A DNA stretch of 64,000 nucleotides, taken from contig JBOHGE010000001.1 in assembly GCA_050700055.1 (NCBI GenBank), forward strand, positions 1 through 64,000, written 5' to 3'. Under the pieces are notes generated by a model. The model saw nothing but the letters and a program-made list of their open reading frames with translations, made no database searches and had not been told where the DNA came from. This document shows positions 59,332 to 64,000 of the stretch, in pieces (position 1 is the first letter of the stretch; each line of letters starts with the position of its first letter). Source of the stretch: GCA-003244245 sp050700055 (GTDB taxonomy: Bacteria > Actinomycetota > Actinomycetes > Mycobacteriales > Pseudonocardiaceae). A program made the position numbers and the translations under genes.

Positions 59332-60185
59332 CAGACAACCCGGAGGTGCACAGGGGGCAGATGCGGCGAGGTGACGTGCACCGCGGTCCCCGCACTGAGC
59401 GGGATGCTCGCGTGGACCGCCCCTACCAAGGCCAGATCACCGGCTCTCAGGCCAGCGCCGAAGCTGTTCAGCCGACGAGCCAGCCAGACGAGCGGGTTGA
59501 ACGGATCCCCGAGGACGGCCCGGCCTTCCCCGCAGGCGACGGGTGTGCCGTCGACGCTCACGATCAGCTGTTCGGCGCCGAGGTCCCAGCCGGGGTTGAG
59601 CGGGACCACGGCACCCATGACGACCCGCGCACAAGAAGCGTTGTCCGCCACACTGTCCGCCAACCCGATCTGCCAGTCCGTGAACCGGGTATCGATCACC
59701 TCAAGAGCGAGGAACACGTCGGACACCGCGCGCCTGGCGGCTGCCAGGTCGACCTCCGGCCCCCGAAGATCGCCGCGGAGGCGGAACGCGATCTCGGCTT
59801 CAATCCGCGGATTCATAAAGTCGCCCATCCGCAGCTCACTCCCGCTGGGCAGGACCATGTCGTTCAGGAGGACGCCGGAGTCCGGCTCGTCGACTCCCAT
59901 CTGCTGCTGCATCGCCTGGGAGGTCACGCCGACCTTGTGCCCCACCACGCGGGCGCCAGCGGCAACCCGGCGCGCCACGGCGGTCGCCTGGATACGGTAA
60001 GCATCCTCCAGGCTCAGGCCGGGTCGCCGCGCGGTGACGGGCGCTACCGGGATGCGGGAACGCTCAGCGGCCCGGAGGCCGGCCGCCTCGTTGGCGATCC
60101 ACTGACCGCCCTGACAGCCGGGCAACGACAACCGCAGGTTCTCGACGCGGGCACTGGGGCGTTCCACAAGCACTTCTCCGTTCAT
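59331..60185 (-). CDS. 2-keto-4-pentenoate hydratase
   Basis: MhpD/DmpE-like protein of 284 residues of the fumarylacetoacetate-hydrolase-like fold. It shows AYRIQATAVARRVAAGARVVGHKVGVTS, the metal-site ARIEAEIAFRL-type segment (PRIEAEIAFRLRGDL) and LALEVIDTRFTDWQIGLADSVADNASC. It adds water to 2-oxopent-4-enoate to give 4-hydroxy-2-oxopentanoate. An N-terminal extension of about 30 residues precedes the core. A strong GGAGG precedes ATG 60185, so this is the first gene of the operon. Confidence 0.9.
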   Translation of the reverse strand: MNGEVLVERPSARVENLRLSLPGCQGGQWIANEAAGLRAAERSRIPVAPVTARRPGLSLEDAYRIQATAVARRVAAGARVVGHKVGVTSQAMQQQMGVDEPDSGVLLNDMVLPSGSELRMGDFMNPRIEAEIAFRLRGDLRGPEVDLAAARRAVSDVFLALEVIDTRFTDWQIGLADSVADNASCARVVMGAVVPLNPGWDLGAEQLIVSVDGTPVACGEGRAVLGDPFNPLVWLARRLNSFGAGLRAGDLALVGAVHASIPLSAGTAVHVTSPHLPPVHLRVV

Positions 60186-60371
60186 GATCCCCTCCTTCTA
60201 GCACGGGAGATACGGCGCTGGGCGGGGCACGGGAGGTTCGCAATCGCACTCCCAGCGCGGTGTCGGTCACACCAAGCCTCCAGGCCAGTGATGGTTTCGG
60301 GCCCGGCTTCGCCTGACGAGTAGTCAACCTGCTGTGGCCTGTCAGCGGTACGGTGACGGGCAGGTCAACCG

Positions 60372-60386
60372 GTATATCGGGTATAC
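60372..60386. promoter_or_regulatory. Candidate operator GTATA-N5-TATAC
   Basis: Small inverted repeat GTATA (60372-60376) and TATAC (60382-60386), 12 bp upstream of the regulator ATG, in the 213-bp divergent gap between the hydratase operon and the regulator gene. Its AT content stands out. It could be an autoregulatory site or simply part of a -10 region. Confidence 0.35.
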
Positions 60387-60398
60387 GGACAGGGGCTT

Positions 60399-61772
60399 AT
60401 GACCACGCGCACGCCCAACCACCAGCTCCGCGACCTCGTCGCCGAGTCGGACCTCACCTACCAAGCCCTGGCCAAGGCGGTCCGCGCGGTGGCCGCCGAA
60501 TGCGGCGTCGCCTTACGGACCAACAAGTCCGCCGTCGAGCACTGGATCTCCGGCGTCACACCCCGAGGCGACACCGGCCGCTATCTCGCCGCGGCCTTGT
60601 CCAGACGCCTCGGCCGCCTCCTCACCCCCGCCGATCTCGGGCTGGCAACCGGCAGCGAGGAGAACGACGACACCATCGGGCTGACGCTCGAGACGGATCC
60701 GCTGGACGTCCTACTGCCGATGTGGAAGTTCGAGTTGGACCGACGCCGCTTTCTCACGACCTCCGCCTATTCCGTGGCCGCTGCCGCGCTGCCACTGTCC
60801 TACGTTCAGGAGATCGCCGCCCGCACCGCCGCCGCCCGCACCGGCCACACCGTCGGCATGGCCGAGGTCGCCGCCGTGCGCGACATGATCCACGTCTTCT
60901 CCGAAATGGACGAACGCCACGGCGGACAGCACGGCCGTGGTGCCTTGGTCGCCTACCTGCGCGACGACGTCGCCCCGCTATGCCGGGGCCGTTTCCGCAA
61001 CGAGGAGATCCACCGACAGATGCTCTCCGCCGCCAGCCGCGGCGTCCACCTCCTGGGCTGGAAGAGCTACGACGCAGGTCAACAAGGACTCGCCCAGCGG
61101 TATTACCTCCAGTCCTACGCCCTCGCCGCCGAGTCCGGCATCACCGGGCACGACGGGTTCGTGATGCGCACGATGGCCATGCAAGGCATCAGACTCCACC
61201 GCCCCGAGCACTGCCTAGCCCTAGCCGAGACGGGCCTGAACCGGGCGAAAAGCAGGGTGGACAACCAGACCGAAGCCCTGTTCCGGGTCGTTCACGCCCA
61301 TACCCTGGCCAAGACCGGACAACGACACGCTGCCCGCGCCGAGACCGAGCAGGCCCGCGTCCTGATGGCCACCGACCGCGGCGACGACATGCCATTCTGG
61401 GCTCTGGCCTGGGGACCCCCGGCGGCATCGGTGTACTCGCGCACCGCGAAGGTCTACGAAACCCTCGGCGACCACCGGGCCGCCGCCGAGCAGTACGCCC
61501 ACGCAGCCACGTCCCGCCCCGCAGACACCTACCCCCGGATCGTCGGACTCGATCTGGTGGCCAGCGCCGAGATGCACCTCACACGCGGCGGCATCGAGCA
61601 GGCGTGCGCCACCTGGAACCGGGCACTGGATCACCTGAACGGCGTACAGTCCACCCGCACCCGCAAGGCCGTCACCAGAATGCGCGGCGGCCTCGCCCGC
61701 TTCCGCGCCCGCGGCCTGCGATGTGCGGCAGAACTCGACGAACGAGCCAGAGACTTCCTCGCCGGCACCTGA
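60399..61772 (+). CDS. XRE-like regulator with TPR-like C-terminus
   Basis: A 457-residue protein. The N-terminal DNA-binding part is LRDLVAESDLTYQALAKAVRAVAAECGVALRTNKSAVEHWISGVTPRG (residues 10-57). A hydrophobic segment (RRRFLTTSAYSVAAAALPLSYV) and TPR-like helical repeats follow (AQRYYLQSYALAAESG, VYETLGDHRAAAEQYAHA). It is more distant from the other two such regulators here. It is divergent from the acyl-carrier operon and is its most plausible local regulator. The Nudix gene converges from downstream, a frequent companion of this regulator type. Confidence 0.82.
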   Translation: MTTRTPNHQLRDLVAESDLTYQALAKAVRAVAAECGVALRTNKSAVEHWISGVTPRGDTGRYLAAALSRRLGRLLTPADLGLATGSEENDDTIGLTLETDPLDVLLPMWKFELDRRRFLTTSAYSVAAAALPLSYVQEIAARTAAARTGHTVGMAEVAAVRDMIHVFSEMDERHGGQHGRGALVAYLRDDVAPLCRGRFRNEEIHRQMLSAASRGVHLLGWKSYDAGQQGLAQRYYLQSYALAAESGITGHDGFVMRTMAMQGIRLHRPEHCLALAETGLNRAKSRVDNQTEALFRVVHAHTLAKTGQRHAARAETEQARVLMATDRGDDMPFWALAWGPPAASVYSRTAKVYETLGDHRAAAEQYAHAATSRPADTYPRIVGLDLVASAEMHLTRGGIEQACATWNRALDHLNGVQSTRTRKAVTRMRGGLARFRARGLRCAAELDERARDFLAGT

Positions 61773-61848
61773 CATCCGGTCCGTTAACCATGCCGGACCA
61801 CCAGACGCACCACCACACGAGATTCGTCGATCCGGCGACCGCCGTAAA

Positions 61849-62610
61849 TCAGGCATCTCGCCGCAGCAGCGCTTCCGCGTACCGCCGGACGAGCGGCTCC
61901 AGGTAGTCCACCTGCGGGCCATCAAGGCATGCCAACGCGGCCGCAGAGCGTACGACCGCGATCTCTACCAGCTCAGGGGCACGCCCCAACGCTGTCTCAG
62001 CCGACACCACAGCCGAGAACCGTTCACGCACCACCGACTCCGGCCGCGACGGCGCACGGAAGAAAACACCGACGTTTCCGTGCTCACCGCGCGTGACAAC
62101 CCACAGCGTCAGGTCCTCCGGCACCGTGTCGATACCGGTCTCCTCGACCAGCTCCCGAGCCGCCTGCCGCCGCAACTCCGCCGCATCCAGCGACTCGTGC
62201 TCCTGCGGTGGCTCAACCGATCCGCCCGGAAACTGCACGCGGCCAGGAGCAGCCGTTGCCGACGACATCCGCCCCACCAGCACACCACCATCATCCGTCG
62301 GCTGCACCACGGCGACGAACAACGACGACACCGCAGCGGCCCCCGGAACCCGACGCAGGGCGTAACGCCGGTAAGTCACCCCTGTCCAGAACAGCACCAC
62401 GCTCTCCGGAGCCCCCCACTCCACCCCCGTGCACACCACCACCGGCCCGTCGAACAGACCAGTCGGGTTCGCCTCAACCGCCTCGTCCCACACCCGATCC
62501 ATGGCCAGCCGGTGTTCGAGCGACACCCGCGGCGCGGCGACTTCGACCAGACGGAGCCGGCGAGCTTCCCGGAACTCAACACCGCTGGATCGCATCTGTG
62601 GCTCGGTCAC
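61849..62610 (-). CDS. Nudix hydrolase with N-terminal extension
   Basis: A 253-residue protein. About 90 residues (EHRLAMDRVWDEAVEANPTGLFDGPVVVC) precede a Nudix domain with box GGSVEPPQEHESLDAAELRRQAARELVEETG, slightly expanded within the box but keeping the REx2EE core. Larger actinobacterial Nudix proteins of this shape are often near XRE/TPR regulators; the substrate is unknown. It starts at GTG 62610. Confidence 0.82.
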   Translation of the reverse strand: MTEPQMRSSGVEFREARRLRLVEVAAPRVSLEHRLAMDRVWDEAVEANPTGLFDGPVVVCTGVEWGAPESVVLFWTGVTYRRYALRRVPGAAAVSSLFVAVVQPTDDGGVLVGRMSSATAAPGRVQFPGGSVEPPQEHESLDAAELRRQAARELVEETGIDTVPEDLTLWVVTRGEHGNVGVFFRAPSRPESVVRERFSAVVSAETALGRAPELVEIAVVRSAAALACLDGPQVDYLEPLVRRYAEALLRRDA

Positions 62611-62884
62611 CGGCGCATCCTAAGCACCATCAGCACCTGGCAATTGTCGATGCCCAGAGCAGCCGCGTACCTGGGTGGTCGTCTGCTGCTAAGGGACAAG
62701 AACGTGCTCGCGCGATTCGCCTCGAAGGATGGTAGTGAGCGTGACCGTCAGCAGCCCCGAGGTGCCACAGCTACTGATCGAGGACGGCATGTCCGCTGCA
62801 GGGGTAACGAATCCCCCTGCGCTCCGTAGGATTGGGTGACGACTCGCGTGCGGTGCGCGATGAGACCAGCTCGGAGGGGCGAGG

Positions 62885-64000
62885 ATGACCACGCTCGACT
62901 TCGAGCTGGAGATCGGCTCGGGGGTCGCGGGCACCTACCCGGTGGTCGCCCGGGCGCCGGGCGGTGAGGTCGCCACCAGCATGCGCCTGCCCTGGACTCT
63001 CCCGGAGCTCGACCACCAGATCGCCCTGGTCAGGGGTGCGGTGCTGGCCTCCACCGCAGTGGTGCGCCGCGCCCCGACCGCGGACGAGAAACCGGTGCGG
63101 GAGCTGGGCCAGCGGTTGTTCGAGACCCTGGTCTCCGGTGACGTGCGGGTGCTGTATGTGGCCAGCCGCCAGCGCGCCCACGAGCAGGGCAGTGCGCTGC
63201 GGCTGGTGCTGCGGGTGCGCCCGCCGGAACTGGCCCGGCTGCCCTGGGAGTTCCTGTTCGATCCCCACCAGCAGGACTACCTGGGTCTGAGCATGCCGCT
63301 GGTGCGCTATCCCGAGGTGCTGGCACCGCAGCAGCCGCTGCGGGTCACGTCGCCGCTGCGGATCCTGGGCATGGTGGCGGGCCCGGGTGATCAGCACATG
63401 CTGGACGTCGATGAGGAGCAGCAGCGGTTGCTCACCGCGCTGGCGAGTCTGGAGCGCGACGGGCTGGTGGAGCTGTCCTGGGTGACCGGGCAGACCTACT
63501 GCGCTCTGGAGGACGCCCTGGACCAGGACCTGTGGCACGTGTTCCACTTCGTCGGTCACGGTGGGTACGACCGGGTGGCCGAGGAGGGCACCCTGGCGTT
63601 GGCCGATGACGACGGCCGCACCGACCTGATCGGCGCCGACGACCTCAGCCGGTTGCTGGCCAAGCAGCCCACCCTGCGGCTGGTCGTGCTCAATGCCTGC
63701 GACACCGGCCGCAGTGGTGCCTTGGACGCGCTGTCCAGCACCGCCGGGGCGCTGGTGCGCCGCTGGATCCCGGCGGTGGTGGCGATGCAGTTCGAGATCA
63801 CCAACCCGGGCGCGATCGTGTTCGCCCGGACGTTCTACCAGAGCGTGGCCAAGCGGCGGCCGGTGGACGACAGCGTCATGCGGGCCCGCCAGGCGCTCCG
63901 CCGCGCCAAGAAGGACACCCTGGAGTGGGGCACCCCCGTGTTGTACCTGCGTGCTCCCGACGGGCGCATCTTCGACGACACCAGCCCTGCGCTACCGCAG
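62885..64000 (+). CDS. CHAT-domain caspase-like protein (cut by window edge)
   Basis: An open frame runs from ATG 62885 (GAGG just upstream) to the end of the window, at least 372 residues. It is a CHAT domain, a caspase-like protease fold: ARLPWEFLFDP near residue 120, catalytic His225 in FHFVGHGG and catalytic Cys272 in VLNACDTGR, with VVAMQFEITNPGAIVFARTFY after it. CHAT proteins act as proteases in cell-death and defence systems and usually carry a sensor or repeat region (TPR, WD40, NACHT) that here lies beyond the edge. Confidence 0.88.
   Translation, partial: MTTLDFELEIGSGVAGTYPVVARAPGGEVATSMRLPWTLPELDHQIALVRGAVLASTAVVRRAPTADEKPVRELGQRLFETLVSGDVRVLYVASRQRAHEQGSALRLVLRVRPPELARLPWEFLFDPHQQDYLGLSMPLVRYPEVLAPQQPLRVTSPLRILGMVAGPGDQHMLDVDEEQQRLLTALASLERDGLVELSWVTGQTYCALEDALDQDLWHVFHFVGHGGYDRVAEEGTLALADDDGRTDLIGADDLSRLLAKQPTLRLVVLNACDTGRSGALDALSSTAGALVRRWIPAVVAMQFEITNPGAIVFARTFYQSVAKRRPVDDSVMRARQALRRAKKDTLEWGTPVLYLRAPDGRIFDDTSPALPQ

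Noticed and set aside
61778..61799. Small hairpin GGTCCG-N10-CGGACC between the convergent regulator and Nudix genes as a terminator
   Set aside because: Arms are only 6 bp with a 10-nt loop and no U-tract; too weak to call.
1..64000. tRNA, rRNA or riboswitch genes
   Set aside because: Intergenic regions were read for cloverleaf-like arms, T-loop consensus and conserved RNA motifs; none was convincing.

Overview
The window is GC-rich actinobacterial chromosome. Genes are densely packed, GTG and TTG starts are common, and many neighbours overlap by 4 nt (ATGA or GTGA). The gene content (mycothiol deacetylase MshB, glucosyl-3-phosphoglycerate synthase GpgS, succinylase-branch diaminopimelate genes, ECF sigma E with RseA, HtrA and TatB) and the many XRE/TPR-type regulators suggest a member of the Pseudonocardiales or a close relative. 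From memory, the gene order follows the Mycobacterium tuberculosis block from mrp through sigE, glgC/glgM, tag, gpgS, folP2, the LOG gene, dapE/dapD, dapC/ferredoxin and mshB to lpqW/typA, in the opposite orientation and with insertions.

Layout. 0.1-5.3 kb: mrp, tatB, htrA, rseA-sigE (envelope stress module) and an O-methyltransferase. 5.3-11.8 kb: a methyltransferase, glgC facing glgM (ADP-glucose and maltose-1-phosphate synthesis), a GtrA-like protein, a leucyl aminopeptidase and a DUF3117 peptide. 12-18.3 kb: tag, SRPBCC and DivIVA-like genes, gpgS, a degenerate FolP2-like gene, LOG, dapE and dapD. 18.3-20.0 kb: a CHAD protein and a toxin-antitoxin pair whose toxin is frameshifted twice. 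20-27 kb is accessory: a secreted alpha/beta hydrolase, a small secreted protein, a NarL-type two-component system with a duplicated divergent promoter, an XRE/TPR regulator and a heptad-repeat coiled-coil protein. 27-29.8 kb: dapC, ferredoxin, a membrane protein and mshB. 29.9-41.4 kb: two divergent oligopeptide-type ABC transporter operons, each with its own lipoprotein; in the second the two ATPases are fused. 42.4-47.8 kb: two more family-5 lipoproteins (one is LpqW-like) and typA. 48-54.3 kb: a Nudix hydrolase, an OmpR-type two-component system, a SEC-C protein with a partner, and an XRE/TPR regulator. 54.5-60.2 kb: a tight operon of 2-keto-4-pentenoate hydratase, acylating acetaldehyde dehydrogenase and 4-hydroxy-2-oxovalerate aldolase joined to an acyl carrier protein, a CitE-like lyase, a MaoC-like hydratase and an Eis-like GNAT. 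60.4-64 kb: an XRE/TPR regulator, a Nudix hydrolase and the start of a CHAT caspase-like protein cut by the window edge.

The most unusual material is (i) the hydratase/dehydrogenase/aldolase operon carrying its own acyl carrier protein; (ii) several palindromic or tandem repeats placed exactly at gene boundaries, one of which appears to have fused two ABC ATPase genes and another of which supplies a gene's stop codon; (iii) a 136-bp near-perfect hairpin between gpgS and the DivIVA-like gene; and (iv) a duplicated bidirectional promoter with a conserved dyad that probably serves the adjacent two-component system. No rRNA, tRNA or CRISPR array was recognised.
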